A stretch of 42,188 bases of DNA from an uncultured Lachnospiraceae bacterium (GCA_910586405.1 CAJUII010000015.1:7153-49340), one strand, 5' to 3'. Positions 15,785 through 25,235 are shown, numbered from the stretch's first letter. The notes: generated from the letters alone by a model not told the origin. Program-made: numbers and translations.

Positions 15785-18700
15785 TTATTTATCTTTTGCC
15801 GCCCGCCGCATCATACGCTTCTGGCGCCTTCTCTCCTTTGCTTCTTTTCTACCCTGCTTGCTCATCAACAGATAAAAGCTTGGCAGCAGCAGCAGAATCA
15901 ACAGCGTGGAGGTGATCAGTCCGCCAATGATGATCAAAGACATTCCTTTCATCATTGCCGCATTTTCATTGTCGGTAAAAATCATTGGCAGCATAGACAA
16001 AATTGTTGTCAGCGTCGTCATAAGAATTGGCCTTAGACGCAGTCTGCCGCTCTCCATCAACGCTTCATTTAACGACATTGTCTCCTTTAGCCGGTTCGTT
16101 GTATCGACATATAGAATACCATTATTTACCACGATTCCCACCAGCATGAGCACACCCATCAACGAAGTCATATTCAGTGTCGAGCCTGATATGAACAGGA
16201 GGAAGAAGGCCCCTATCAGACTAAACGGAATACTGAGCATAACCATCAAAGAAAAGATTGGTGACTCAAACTGCATTGCCATGACAAGGAAAATCAAGAA
16301 TATCGCTGTGATGATCGCCTTTCCGATCGCTGTGAACTCCTCCATAATCATCTCATTCATCATGCTTTGTGTCTGTCCTACGCCCGCTGGGAACTCCCCA
16401 TTTTTTTCGGCAGCGTCCACAGCCGCGATGATCGCCTGCTGCACTGTAAATTTTGCAGCTTCTGTCGTATAAGCCATGATAGCAACCTGATATTTGCCAT
16501 CCTCGCGCACAAGGGTGTTCGGAACATCCGAATAGACAGCCTTTGCGACATCTCCCACAGTGATCATGCCTCCCGTGGGTGTGGCAATCTCCAGATGAAG
16601 AAGCTGATTCATATCCACATAACTGTCGTCAGGATATTCCATCTGCACAGAATACTCTTCTGTGCCAATTGTCATATCCATGACTTCCACACCACTGCTG
16701 GCATTGTACATCTCACTTGCCACTTGTACTGCTGTAAGCCCTACATTCATACATTTCAAAGGATCAATCTGTATTTTGACCTGTGTCGCATCAGAGGTGA
16801 GATTGCTCGAGGTTTTAATAACGCCCGGCGTGTTAATCATGATGGATTCAACCTTTCTCGCCGCTTCTTTCAAGTCCTCAATATTGTCACCGCTCATGTC
16901 AACTTCCGTACTCGCCATGACACTCATCATGGATGTCATGCCGCTGCCCGACGCCGATACAATAATACTCATGTTCGTTACATCCATGAGCTTCTTATTG
17001 TATTCATCTACAAGCTGGTTGACACTCTTTGTACAGGTGTCAGACGGATATGCCGTGATCGTTGCAGAGGAACCACTGATCGTTAGATTACAGCCGTCGA
17101 AGTCTGGATCATCAATGATCATCTGCTCAATAAACCGTATATTTTCATCGACAACCTCAAGTCTCGTGCCAGTTCTCTGCTCGATGGTAATACTCATGTT
17201 GTCGAGACCTGTAGCAGACATCAGCTCTGTATCAAGCTGCCTTGCCAGCACAAAGGAAAGTATCAGCAGCAGCACGGACACCATCATGACTGTTTTCTTT
17301 TTCAGCATGATATGTTTCAGAAGCGTCTTGTATCCGTTTCCGACATGTCCTACGATGCGGTTTGCCAGTGTGTTCTTCTTCTCCCGCGGTCTGTATTTCC
17401 AGAAAAAAATAGGAATGAGCGTGATTGCTACAATCAGGGAGGACATCATTGCAAAAATAATCGTGAATCCAAGCTGTGAAAATAGCTGTCCTGACAATCC
17501 CTTCATCGTAGAAAGAGGAAGATACACAACTACTGTCGTTATCGTCGAGGCAGATACAGAGGAAACGACTACTTTCGTACCTGCCAGCGCCGCATCTTTA
17601 AAATCCGGCCGTTCATCCTTTAGGCGGAAACAGCTCTCCAGAACGACAATCGAGGAGTCCACCATCATACCGATTGCGATGACAAGTGCCCCCATCGTGA
17701 CAACATTCAGTGAAAATCCCGCAAAACTCATGAAAATCAGCGTCGCCAAAAGCGAGATCGGCATCGAGCTGCCCACGATCAGACTGGCTTTAAAATCCCC
17801 AAAGAAAATAAATAATACAAGCATAGAGAACAGGACGCCGAGCACCAAGGTCTGCCCAACAGAACTCAGAGAGGACTTAATGCTGTCCGCCGCATCATAT
17901 GCCACAGATATCTGAATTGCGGAATTTTTTGCCCCCACCCGCTTAATCAGCGACTTTACATGGTTAGACACATCGACAGTACCTTCACTCTGCACCTTCG
18001 CAATGCCGATGCTGATACTATCCTGTCCGTTAAAACGGCTGATACTGCTGTTTGTCTTGGAGGACATAGACACGGTGGCGATATCCGAGAGGGAAATCGT
18101 CGTGCCACGATTCGTTATGATTGGTATCTTTTGCAGATCCATCAAATTTGTCGGTTTGGAGGAAGCCGATGTACTGATACTCTGCGCTCCCTGATCAACG
18201 CTGCCAATTGGGATGGTAAAGTCTGTCGTTGTGATATAGTTCTTGATATTCGCCATAGTCACACCGTACTGCTGCATCTTGTCATGGTGAAGCTGTATCC
18301 GAATATAATCCTGCTCACCACCCGATACCGTAACCTGAGCAACATCAGAGAGACGATCCAGTTCTGGCTGTAGCTCATCCTCCACAAATGCCAGCACGTC
18401 TGTATCTCCCGTCGAAGTAATGGATAAGGTCATCATATCTTGCGCATTCATATCCATCTGGATAATGACAGGGTCCTGCGCATCATCTGGCAGTTGTAAA
18501 GATGCTGTGTCAATCGCACTTCTGAGATCTGCATACGCATCGTCCGTATCTATGCCATACTCATAGGAAAACATTACGAGCGACATGTTTTCCATCGTCT
18601 GTGCTGTCACAGAGTCCACACCGGAAAGTGTCTTTCCGGCATCTTCTATAATCTTAGTTACCAGCTCCTCTGTAGTCGTTGGATCTCCGCCCTGATAGAT

Positions 18701-18850
18701 CGTCATGACAAACAACATGGGCATCTCCATATCCGGCGTCAGCTCCATCTTAAAACCAAATACGGAGCCTATGCCAAACACAAACAATGCCAGCACGATC
18801 AACAGTGCCGAAACAGGCCGTCTCAGGGCCAGCTTGGTCAAGGAACTCAT
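15785..18850 (-). CDS. RND-family efflux transporter, inner-membrane permease (AcrB/SwrC type)
   Basis: About 1,021 residues; I take the ATG at 18850 (AGGAGG 9 bases upstream), though the GTG at 18853 is equally usable. It exports drugs, lipopeptides or other amphiphiles using the proton gradient. The family layout is complete: TM1 (RRPVSALLIVLALFVFGIG), a first large periplasmic-type loop, TM2-TM6 with the TM4 motif VIAIGMMVDSSIVVLES (one acidic residue where AcrB has two), a second TM7 and loop, then TM8-TM12 and a basic tail (GRKEAKERRRQKRMMRR). In Gram-positives such pumps lack an outer-membrane partner and work with a lipoprotein adaptor, here the gene 10 bases upstream. Substrate unknown; full length, no lesions seen. 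Confidence 0.9.
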   Translation of the reverse strand: MSSLTKLALRRPVSALLIVLALFVFGIGSVFGFKMELTPDMEMPMLFVMTIYQGGDPTTTEELVTKIIEDAGKTLSGVDSVTAQTMENMSLVMFSYEYGIDTDDAYADLRSAIDTASLQLPDDAQDPVIIQMDMNAQDMMTLSITSTGDTDVLAFVEDELQPELDRLSDVAQVTVSGGEQDYIRIQLHHDKMQQYGVTMANIKNYITTTDFTIPIGSVDQGAQSISTSASSKPTNLMDLQKIPIITNRGTTISLSDIATVSMSSKTNSSISRFNGQDSISIGIAKVQSEGTVDVSNHVKSLIKRVGAKNSAIQISVAYDAADSIKSSLSSVGQTLVLGVLFSMLVLFIFFGDFKASLIVGSSMPISLLATLIFMSFAGFSLNVVTMGALVIAIGMMVDSSIVVLESCFRLKDERPDFKDAALAGTKVVVSSVSASTITTVVVYLPLSTMKGLSGQLFSQLGFTIIFAMMSSLIVAITLIPIFFWKYRPREKKNTLANRIVGHVGNGYKTLLKHIMLKKKTVMMVSVLLLILSFVLARQLDTELMSATGLDNMSITIEQRTGTRLEVVDENIRFIEQMIIDDPDFDGCNLTISGSSATITAYPSDTCTKSVNQLVDEYNKKLMDVTNMSIIVSASGSGMTSMMSVMASTEVDMSGDNIEDLKEAARKVESIMINTPGVIKTSSNLTSDATQVKIQIDPLKCMNVGLTAVQVASEMYNASSGVEVMDMTIGTEEYSVQMEYPDDSYVDMNQLLHLEIATPTGGMITVGDVAKAVYSDVPNTLVREDGKYQVAIMAYTTEAAKFTVQQAIIAAVDAAEKNGEFPAGVGQTQSMMNEMIMEEFTAIGKAIITAIFLIFLVMAMQFESPIFSLMVMLSIPFSLIGAFFLLFISGSTLNMTSLMGVLMLVGIVVNNGILYVDTTNRLKETMSLNEALMESGRLRLRPILMTTLTTILSMLPMIFTDNENAAMMKGMSLIIIGGLITSTLLILLLLPSFYLLMSKQGRKEAKERRRQKRMMRRAAKDK

Positions 18851-18863
18851 CACTTATGCCCTC

Positions 18864-20348
18864 CTATTCCTGTGTACTACTTTCAGTGTCCGCCCTGCTC
18901 TCGCGCGTGATAATCTCCACACCGTCACGAAGCTGGGCAGACCATGTTGTAATGATTGTATCTTCTTTTGTAAGTCCCTCTGTGATCACAATCTGTTCAA
19001 TATCATAAAGCCCAGTCGCCACCTCAGTCCTCTTGGCTTTTCCACCCACGACGGTGTACACATATGCCTGTGACCCGTCATAATATACCGCATCATAAGG
19101 TATAATCACCGCATTCTTCTCGTGATACGTGTCTGTCGTAACAGTCGCTTTTGTTCCTGACAATAGTCCAGAGGTATCCCCCTTCACAGCTGCCTTGATT
19201 TTGAACAATCCAGTCTGTGCATCCAGAGCGCTTCCAATCTCTATCACTTCACCGTCATAAAGTTTATTGTCTTTTTCCAATGTAATCTTTTGTCCTAAGG
19301 CAAATGTATTGCGCACATCCTCACTGACATAGTAGGTTGCTGTCATTGTATTTTTATTGGATATGACAAATGCCGGGCTGCTGGAGGTAGCAAAATCATG
19401 TTCCTTTAGGTTCACTGTTTCAATAACACCCGATATCGTTGCTTTAATTGTATATCCTTCCAAATTTTCCTTCACCTGATCAATCTGGAGCTGTGCCGCA
19501 GAGATACCATTCTGCGATGTTTTCTTCTGCTCCTCGAGCAGTTCTCCATTGCTGATATTCGTGGAAGTCACTGCCTGGCTGTAGGAATCATAGGTGCTGT
19601 CAATATTGTCCTGCAACTCCTCAATAGTGCCCTCTAACTGATCAATCGTCGATTTGTACTGTGTGATGGTACCCTCCACTGTCTTAACCTCTGTAGCTGC
19701 TGTCTGATAACGCTGCATGACTGCCGCATAATCCGCTGCACCCTGCGGCGTATTCTTGTCAAAGGTATCTGCGTAATCCTTGATCTCATCAACATCCTCT
19801 CTGAAATCATACTCGATTTTCAGGTCTGCCAGTTCATCTTCCTTTTCTTTCAACTTATCCTTTGCTTTTTGAAGGTTATCCATGGCATCCACCATGCTCT
19901 CCTGCAATTTGTTGACGCCATCCTCCGCCTGTGAGATGGTGCTGTCTGACTTCATGTCATTCAACGTTGTAGCCCCCTCCCCATATTGGAGATTGTAGGC
20001 ACGTTTCGCATTGTCAAGCTGAATCTGCGCCGATTTCATGGAAATCTGTGCCATCGTGTCATCGAGCACTGCCAGAACATCGCCCTCCTCCACAACATCA
20101 CCTGCCTCAACCTTGACCTCCATCACCTCTGCGGTTGCTTTGGGAATCACGTATACAGATTCGTCAGGATTGATCGTAGCGATAAAATTCGCGCTCAGCT
20201 TCAATTCTCCGACTTCGGGCTTGGCCGTCTCGACCACCGCCACATCCTCCGCTGTCTCCTCCTCCACGACTTGCCCACAGCCGCCGAAAACCAATGCCGA
20301 CAGTGTCACACATAAAAGCACAGCCATTTTTCTTTGTCTGTTTTTCAT
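18864..20348 (-). CDS. Lipoprotein periplasmic-adaptor (HlyD/MFP family) of the RND pump
   Basis: The protein has 494 residues, with AAAGGGA before the ATG at 20348. Residues 1-24 are a lipoprotein signal ending LVFGGC, with Cys24 as the lipid attachment site. It then shows the adaptor arrangement: a first half-lipoyl strand (IPKATAEVMEVKVEAGDVVE), a long alpha-hairpin coiled coil (about residues 105-290), a second half-lipoyl strand (YTIKATISGVIETVNLKEHD), a beta-barrel and a membrane-proximal domain (AVIIPYDAVYYDGSQAYVYT). These proteins bind the RND trimer and help pass substrate. It is followed after 10 bases by the permease gene and clearly forms one operon with it. No regulator gene is adjacent. 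Confidence 0.9.
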   Translation of the reverse strand: MKNRQRKMAVLLCVTLSALVFGGCGQVVEEETAEDVAVVETAKPEVGELKLSANFIATINPDESVYVIPKATAEVMEVKVEAGDVVEEGDVLAVLDDTMAQISMKSAQIQLDNAKRAYNLQYGEGATTLNDMKSDSTISQAEDGVNKLQESMVDAMDNLQKAKDKLKEKEDELADLKIEYDFREDVDEIKDYADTFDKNTPQGAADYAAVMQRYQTAATEVKTVEGTITQYKSTIDQLEGTIEELQDNIDSTYDSYSQAVTSTNISNGELLEEQKKTSQNGISAAQLQIDQVKENLEGYTIKATISGVIETVNLKEHDFATSSSPAFVISNKNTMTATYYVSEDVRNTFALGQKITLEKDNKLYDGEVIEIGSALDAQTGLFKIKAAVKGDTSGLLSGTKATVTTDTYHEKNAVIIPYDAVYYDGSQAYVYTVVGGKAKRTEVATGLYDIEQIVITEGLTKEDTIITTWSAQLRDGVEIITRESRADTESSTQE

Positions 20349-20511
20349 ATTCTTCCCTTTCTAAATACATTTGATCAATAATGCATTTTGTGTCAACTAT
20401 ATTCACATGACATTTTAACTAAAAATTCAGCAAAAGAAAAGCATATCTGACATTTTTTATTTTACTTTTATTATTTCTGGTACATTTTATTATTTTTTAT
20501 CATAAAGCCAC

Positions 20512-20540
20512 TTGTTATTTATACTATTTTTTTATATGAT
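20512..20540 (+). promoter_or_regulatory. Sigma-A promoter of the secreted Ig-like protein gene
   Basis: -35 TTGTTA (20512-20517), a 17-base spacer and -10 TATGAT (20535-20540), about 45 bases before the ATG at 20586. The 237 bases between this gene and the divergent adaptor gene hold nothing else I can name. Confidence 0.55.
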
Positions 20541-20585
20541 AAACATATCTGTTCCTTCACATTCTATTTTAAAAGGAGAAATAAC

Positions 20586-21284
20586 ATGAAAAAATTTTTG
20601 AAAATCTTCTTAAACTCTATATTGATGACAGCCTTGATGCTGTCCGTTGTGACAGCTTCCCCGGCAATGTCCGTCTCTGCAAAGGAAAGCGTCGGAAATG
20701 GTCTGATCCTTTCCACAGACAGTATTGTAATTGCTGAGGGCGCATCGGTCACCTTTACGGCTGTCCTTGCGGGGGATGCCGATGCCTCCCGGCTTGCCTG
20801 TGTCGTCGCAGACCCGGCGGTCGCAAGCATCACGCCGGTTGCCTATGCCGCGAATGCTGCCGCCTATCAAGTGACATATGGCGCAGGCGGCTCAACGATT
20901 GCTGCCATCTACCACCTCGATAACCCGGAGGTGGTGGCATATGTGACTGTCAGCGCCACGCCGCTAATTATGCAGATTCCAGCAAAATTCGGCACAAATC
21001 ATGAAAATTACTGCTCGCTGGTAAGCTATGAGTTTGTTCCTTATGATTTTACCTATGCTGATTTCAATGATTACAAAGCCACACTGAACATCAAGTATCA
21101 GTGCACCTCCTACAAGGACGATGAATTTAACAAGTGGGGTTGTTACGGATATTTCTATGACGCGGCGGGCAATGTGCTCTCCAAGGTACATCTCTATGCC
21201 AGCTCCCTCGCCAAAGGAAGGGTCTACCACAGTGAATTTCATGTTCCTGTAAATGCCGTCCGCTTTTCTGTAGAAGGATTTTAG
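20586..21284 (+). CDS. Secreted protein with Ig-like beta domains, function unknown
   Basis: The protein has 232 residues, with AAAAGGAGA before the ATG. Residues 1-32 are a signal peptide (MKKFLKIFLNS, hydrophobic core, SVSA cleavage). Residues about 38-126 form an Ala/Val-rich Ig-like domain (STDSIVIAEGASVTFTAVLA ... GGSTIAAIYH ... VVAYVTVSA) close in pattern to Big-type bacterial Ig domains. Residues about 130-232 form a second beta domain with YEFVPYDFTYADFNDYKATL and a last strand FSVEGF. It has no anchor, so it is probably released. It stands alone with its own promoter and terminator. The GC content of the first domain (20700-20960) is higher than that of its flanks, a weak hint of separate origin. 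Confidence 0.65.
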   Translation: MKKFLKIFLNSILMTALMLSVVTASPAMSVSAKESVGNGLILSTDSIVIAEGASVTFTAVLAGDADASRLACVVADPAVASITPVAYAANAAAYQVTYGAGGSTIAAIYHLDNPEVVAYVTVSATPLIMQIPAKFGTNHENYCSLVSYEFVPYDFTYADFNDYKATLNIKYQCTSYKDDEFNKWGCYGYFYDAAGNVLSKVHLYASSLAKGRVYHSEFHVPVNAVRFSVEGF

Positions 21285-21297
21285 ACGCGATATGAAA

Positions 21298-21323
21298 AGG
21301 CGCAGGTTTTGAAACCTGCGCCT
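21298..21323. terminator. Bidirectional terminator between convergent genes
   Basis: A perfect 12-bp stem AGGCGCAGGTTT / AAACCTGCGCCT with a 2-base centre. Minus-strand reading is followed by TTTTCAT and plus-strand reading by ATAAATTATT. It serves the Ig-like protein gene and the mini-chemoreceptor gene. Confidence 0.85.
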
Positions 21324-21328
21324 ATAAA

Positions 21329-21910
21329 TTATTCAAATGCTTCAATGATTGAATTAATCAGATTTGTGATCTCCTCAACGGAGGTTTCGATATCTGTATA
21401 AATCCCAGCGGACTGATTGGACAAGTCCTGCATACTTTTTGCAACGACTGCGAACCCAACACCTGCTTCACCGCTTCTTGCTGCTTCTATTGTCGCATTG
21501 AGGGATAATATGGTCTGCTTCTTTGCAATTCCTTTCAAGTGTCCTGTCTTTTCATTGATTGTCTGAACAAGTTGTCCCGACTTCTTGATATCCTCCTTAA
21601 TCGAGCTATATCTTCCAGAATTGATACTGTTCAGATACGCTAACGAAGCCGTCTGGCTGATCATCGTGCTGAGCAATCGCGCTGCATCCCTCGCCTTATT
21701 ATCTGAAGACTGTGCAATGACGACTGCACCGAGTTTCTCTCCATTCACTATAATATCAACAGAATCTGCCTCCTCATTCCGAAAGCGTGGTCCTTCTGTC
21801 AGCCGTTTGCCATCTGCGCCGACCACGACCGCTTCAAGCCCCGTCGCCCCCACAAAGGAATTTTGTAAATCCTGTAATTTGCCTGTATCCATGAAATCTT
21901 TTAGCACCAT
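21329..21910 (-). CDS. Soluble mini-chemoreceptor: PocR domain plus short MCP signalling tip
   Basis: The start is the ATG at 21910: GGAGG is 8 bases upstream, while earlier in-frame ATGs overlap the ribosome binding site. The product has about 193 residues with no membrane segment. Residues about 5-95 match a PocR sensory domain (LQDLQNSFVGATGLEAVVVG ... GPRFRN ... NGEKLGAVVIAQ). Residues about 100-193 are a coiled coil with the conserved methyl-accepting receptor tip SLNATIEAARSGEAGVGF-AVVA, where CheA and CheW dock. Usual receptors carry about 250 residues of signalling helices; here only about 90 remain and methylation helices are essentially lacking. It probably reports a cytosolic ligand to chemotaxis arrays or regulates another kinase. 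It has its own promoter. No che genes are in the window. Confidence 0.75.
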   Translation of the reverse strand: MVLKDFMDTGKLQDLQNSFVGATGLEAVVVGADGKRLTEGPRFRNEEADSVDIIVNGEKLGAVVIAQSSDNKARDAARLLSTMISQTASLAYLNSINSGRYSSIKEDIKKSGQLVQTINEKTGHLKGIAKKQTILSLNATIEAARSGEAGVGFAVVAKSMQDLSNQSAGIYTDIETSVEEITNLINSIIEAFE

Positions 21911-21948
21911 AATCATATCCTCCATTCCGCCCAATCCAACATATTTAT

Positions 21949-21977
21949 ATTATATCGATATTTTCAGACATTTTCAA
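21949..21977 (-). promoter_or_regulatory. Sigma-A promoter of the mini-chemoreceptor gene
   Basis: On the minus strand, -35 TTGAAA (21972-21977), a 17-base spacer and -10 TATAAT (21949-21954), 38 bases before the chosen start. It separates this gene from recN. Confidence 0.75.
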
Positions 21978-22017
21978 CAGAAATATATCTTTTTTTCACG
22001 ATTTTTTGTATTTATTT

Positions 22018-23697
22018 TTAAGCCTTTTTCTTTCGGGCAGTCGCAATCAGCTCACGTGCATTCTCTCTCACCGTATCTGTAATTTCATCACTGCCGAGCA
22101 TTCTCGCCAGTTCATCCACTGCCTCAGACTCCTCCATATGTACAATGTCCGTCACGGTCTTGTTTTTGACTGCCTGTTTCGCAATCTTGTAGTGATCGTC
22201 TGCCATCGCAGCAATTTGAGGCAGATGTGTGATGCATATGATCTGGTGGCTCTGTGACAGTCTGCCGAGCTTCTCAGATACCTTCCATGCCGTCTTTCCA
22301 CTGATACCGGTGTCAATCTCATCAAAGATCATTGTCGGTATCCTATCGCGCGATGCAAGCACAGTCTTGATTGCAAGCATGATGCGCGAGAGTTCTCCGC
22401 CGCTTGCCACATTTCCAAGACTTTTGAGCGGTTCGCCTGGATTTGTGGAGATCATAAACTCCACATCGTCAAATCCATTGGCAGTGATTTCCTCCTTTTG
22501 GCGCACCTGTATCTCAAACTTTACGTCTAAGAAATTGAGATCCGTGAGCGCTGCGATCATATCCTTTTGAAGCTTTGCGGCCTCCTTGCTGCGCACCTTG
22601 GAAGCCTTCTGGCAAAGACTCTTTAGCTTCACGAGCATGTCCGCTAACTTTGTCTCTAACTGCGCCTTGTATACATCTGCATTTTTGAGCTTCTCAATCT
22701 TCTCACCAAGAGATGCCTGGTACTGCAAAACTTCCTGAATACTAGCGCCATATTTGAGTTTGAGATGGTTGAGCAGATTGAGCCGCTCCTCCATTTGATG
22801 AAACTGCTCCCCGTCAAACTCCATATCGGACATATATTCCGACACTTCCCGATTAAAGTCATTGAGCAGTGCGTCGATATTTTCAAGCTCGTCGGCAAGC
22901 TCCCGCGCCCTGTCGTCGTATCCCTCCACACTGCGTAGCTCCCTGAGCGCGTAGCCGACAGCTTCGGCTGCCGACTGATCTCCATTCGCGGTAAGCTGAT
23001 ACGCCTTGTCTGCCGCTTCTACAATCTGTCTGCTGTTTATCATTTTCCGATACTCGTGTTCAATCTCTTCATCCTCGCCTACAGTCAGCCCCGCTTCGTC
23101 AATCTCCTGATACTCAAACTCGGCAAGGGACAGCTCCTTTGCTTTCGTTCCGTCATCTACACAAAATTCAGCGAGCTCCTTTTTGATTGCTGTATACGAC
23201 TGGTACTGTTCCCGAAGCTCTGATTTGAGCTTCGCAAGCGATTCCCCAGAAAAAGAATCCAGAATTTCCATATGATTTTTCTTGTACAACAGTGACTGGT
23301 GTTCATGCTGTCCATGAATATCGATCAATAGTTCGGAGAGCGCCTTGATCTGCTTTGCTGTGACAGTCTCGCCGCAGATTTTAAACAGATTCCGGCTGGG
23401 CTGTATTTTACGCTGGATAATGATGATGCCGTCCTCCTCCACGGGAATTTCAAGGGCTTTGATCTCCTGGCACATCGCATCATCTGTCACCTGAAAGACC
23501 AGCTCGACAAGCGCATAATCTGCCCCAGTCCGTATCAAATCCTTGTCTGCACGCGCGCCCAGCGCAAGATTAATGGAGCCGATGATGATGGATTTGCCGG
23601 CTCCAGTCTCTCCACTCAGGATATTGAGTCCCTCTCCAAACGTTACCTCTGTCTCCGAGATCAGAGCCAGATTTTTTACATGTAAGCTCACTAACAT
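22018..23697 (-). CDS. recN: DNA repair protein RecN
   Basis: The protein has 559 residues, the usual RecN length. RecN is an SMC-like ATPase that gathers broken DNA ends for RecA-dependent double-strand break repair. It shows an N-terminal Walker A loop GETGAGKS (29-36), long coiled coils (about 150-370) and the C-terminal half-site with VASGGELSRIMLAIK (signature) and MIFDEIDTGISGKTAW (Walker B). It ends with a basic ARKKKA tail. It starts 10 bases after argR and is the last gene of the conserved operon; no clear terminator follows. The usual next genes, spoIVB and spo0A, are not there. Confidence 0.97.
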   Translation of the reverse strand: MLVSLHVKNLALISETEVTFGEGLNILSGETGAGKSIIIGSINLALGARADKDLIRTGADYALVELVFQVTDDAMCQEIKALEIPVEEDGIIIIQRKIQPSRNLFKICGETVTAKQIKALSELLIDIHGQHEHQSLLYKKNHMEILDSFSGESLAKLKSELREQYQSYTAIKKELAEFCVDDGTKAKELSLAEFEYQEIDEAGLTVGEDEEIEHEYRKMINSRQIVEAADKAYQLTANGDQSAAEAVGYALRELRSVEGYDDRARELADELENIDALLNDFNREVSEYMSDMEFDGEQFHQMEERLNLLNHLKLKYGASIQEVLQYQASLGEKIEKLKNADVYKAQLETKLADMLVKLKSLCQKASKVRSKEAAKLQKDMIAALTDLNFLDVKFEIQVRQKEEITANGFDDVEFMISTNPGEPLKSLGNVASGGELSRIMLAIKTVLASRDRIPTMIFDEIDTGISGKTAWKVSEKLGRLSQSHQIICITHLPQIAAMADDHYKIAKQAVKNKTVTDIVHMEESEAVDELARMLGSDEITDTVRENARELIATARKKKA

Positions 23698-23707
23698 TAT
23701 TTTGTCC

Positions 23708-24160
23708 CTAACCCTTTACAATTTCATCCAGTTTTTGCATCACGGTCTTCGTTTCCTCCACGGACTTCACCGCGGCAAAGATTGTGTCGTCTCCGGCGAT
23801 ACAGCCGACAATCTCCGAAAACCGCATGGCATCCACCGCCGCTGCGACCGCCATCGCCATGCCCTGTACGGTCTTGATCACCAATATATTCTGCGCCATA
23901 CTCATAGAGACAAAACCTTCTCTCAGCACACGGATATACTTATCGCCCAGCCTGTTATCCTCATTTTGAAGAATGATATACTTCTGTCTGCCGCCGCCCG
24001 CCGCGATTTTTGACAAGTGCAGTTCCCGAATATCTCTCGATACCGTTGCCTGCGTCACCTCATATCCCTCTTTGCGCAGATATGCCGCCAGCTCCTCCTG
24101 TGTCTCGATATCATATTTGTTGATCAGATCTACTACGACCTCGTGTCTCTCCCTCTTCAT
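23708..24160 (-). CDS. argR: Arginine repressor ArgR (AhrC)
   Basis: The protein has 150 residues, with GGAG 9 bases before the ATG. It is a hexameric repressor of arginine synthesis and activator of catabolism, with L-arginine as co-repressor. The N-terminal winged helix is at residues 1-70 (EELAAYLRKEGYEVTQATVS followed by RDIRELHL). The C-terminal oligomerisation and arginine-binding domain has GCIAGDDTIFAAV, with the paired aspartates that contact arginine. Linkage to recN is standard in Firmicutes. It is separated from nadK by 262 bases holding a truncated foreign-looking ORF. Confidence 0.97.
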   Translation of the reverse strand: MKRERHEVVVDLINKYDIETQEELAAYLRKEGYEVTQATVSRDIRELHLSKIAAGGGRQKYIILQNEDNRLGDKYIRVLREGFVSMSMAQNILVIKTVQGMAMAVAAAVDAMRFSEIVGCIAGDDTIFAAVKSVEETKTVMQKLDEIVKG

Positions 24161-24253
24161 CTGGTTCTACTCCATGCCTTTCGCAAATATTTGATTTATC
24201 TACATAGGTTCTCCAATCCCACGCAAAGCCAGTTGGATTTTCGCATAGGACAC

Positions 24254-24382
24254 TTAATCCTCCAACACACAAGGCAAGGTGCCAAATATCTTTTTCAGCA
24301 GTCCGATCTCTGTCTCTGTATATCCTTGCAATGTCTCTACTGCATACAGCGCTTTGAACTTGTCCCATGACACCGAAACCAT
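24254..24382 (-). pseudogene. Truncated SMI1/KNR4-like ORF between nadK and argR
   Basis: A 42-codon frame with a good ribosome binding site (GGGGGGACATAT before the ATG). Its product starts MVSVSWDKFKALYAVETLQG and continues YTETEIGLLKKIFGTLPCVL before stopping. The pattern of a helix, then EIxxLxKxxG-xLPxxL, is that of the start of SMI1/KNR4-fold proteins, many of which are immunity proteins of polymorphic toxins. The remaining 100 or so residues of the fold are missing, so this is a remnant or a very small protein. No toxin gene is next to it. Confidence 0.45.
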
Positions 24383-24422
24383 ATATGTCCCCCCATTTTT
24401 GTCAAAGTCTTTTATTTTTCTC

Positions 24423-25235
24423 TCAAAAAACACGCATTTTACGGTGCAGCGTATCCAGAAAGCTGCCCTCGCTGAGCTTGATGATTGTTGTCACCTCGTT
24501 CGATCGAATAATTCGTATCTTGTCTCCTTCGTTGAGACTGACAGGGCATCTTCCGTCAAAGCTGGCGTCCACCTCCTGCTTTTCGCCCGGCTTGTATCGC
24601 CCGATCTCAATATCAATCACATCATCCTCCGACAATATGATCGACCTGTTATTGACCAGTGTATGTGAACAGACCGGCGTCAGCAGAATCAGCCTTGCCC
24701 TCGGCTCGACAATCGGTCCGCCTGCCGACAGATTATATGCTGTCGAGCCGGTCGGTGTCGATACGATGATACCATCGGCGCTATAAGTACTCAGCAGGCG
24801 GCCATTGACATAAATATTGAAATTAATGACGTGAAGCGCCCCTTTTCTGTTGATTACAATGTCATTCAGCGCTGTCTGCGGATTGGTGCTGACACCCCTG
24901 ATCACTGGAATACCGCCAAGCATCATGCGCGATTCGATCTCATATCGGTCCGCAATCAAACTGTCAAGCGCCGGCTCGATCTCCTCCCGGTCAACCTCTG
25001 CCAGATATCCAAGTGTTCCGAGATTCACGCCAATCATCGGAATATGATAAGACACATACTCCCGCGCGGCTCTGAGCATGGTCCCGTCGCCGCCAAGCAC
25101 GATCATTCCCTCCACCTTGTCATCAACCTCGCTGCGGCACAGACAGCCTTTTAAGTTCAGATAATCCCTTATGTACTGCGTAATCTCGCCATTTCCGTCC
25201 TTTGTCTGGTTCGTATAGATATAAAATGTTTTCAT
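24423..25235 (-). CDS. nadK: NAD kinase
   Basis: The protein has 270 residues and phosphorylates NAD to NADP in the cytoplasm. Visible family motifs: VLGGDGTMLRAAR (GGDGT at 48-52), VNLGTLGYLAEV, ALNDIVINR (the NE/D motif), STPTGSTAYNLSAGGP and the beta-rich C-terminal domain with DASFDGR. The start at 25235 follows a GGTGATGG ribosome binding site, 14 bases after tlyA. In Bacillus subtilis this position between tlyA and argR holds no nadK, but insertion of nadK here is common in Clostridia (general knowledge). Full length, no anomalies. Confidence 0.96.
   Translation of the reverse strand: MKTFYIYTNQTKDGNGEITQYIRDYLNLKGCLCRSEVDDKVEGMIVLGGDGTMLRAAREYVSYHIPMIGVNLGTLGYLAEVDREEIEPALDSLIADRYEIESRMMLGGIPVIRGVSTNPQTALNDIVINRKGALHVINFNIYVNGRLLSTYSADGIIVSTPTGSTAYNLSAGGPIVEPRARLILLTPVCSHTLVNNRSIILSEDDVIDIEIGRYKPGEKQEVDASFDGRCPVSLNEGDKIRIIRSNEVTTIIKLSEGSFLDTLHRKMRVF

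Noticed and set aside
16662..17915. Open plus-strand frame of 417 codons opposite the RND permease gene
   Set aside because: It is the antisense shadow of a well-supported gene with clear RND motifs; no ribosome binding site or recognisable domain.
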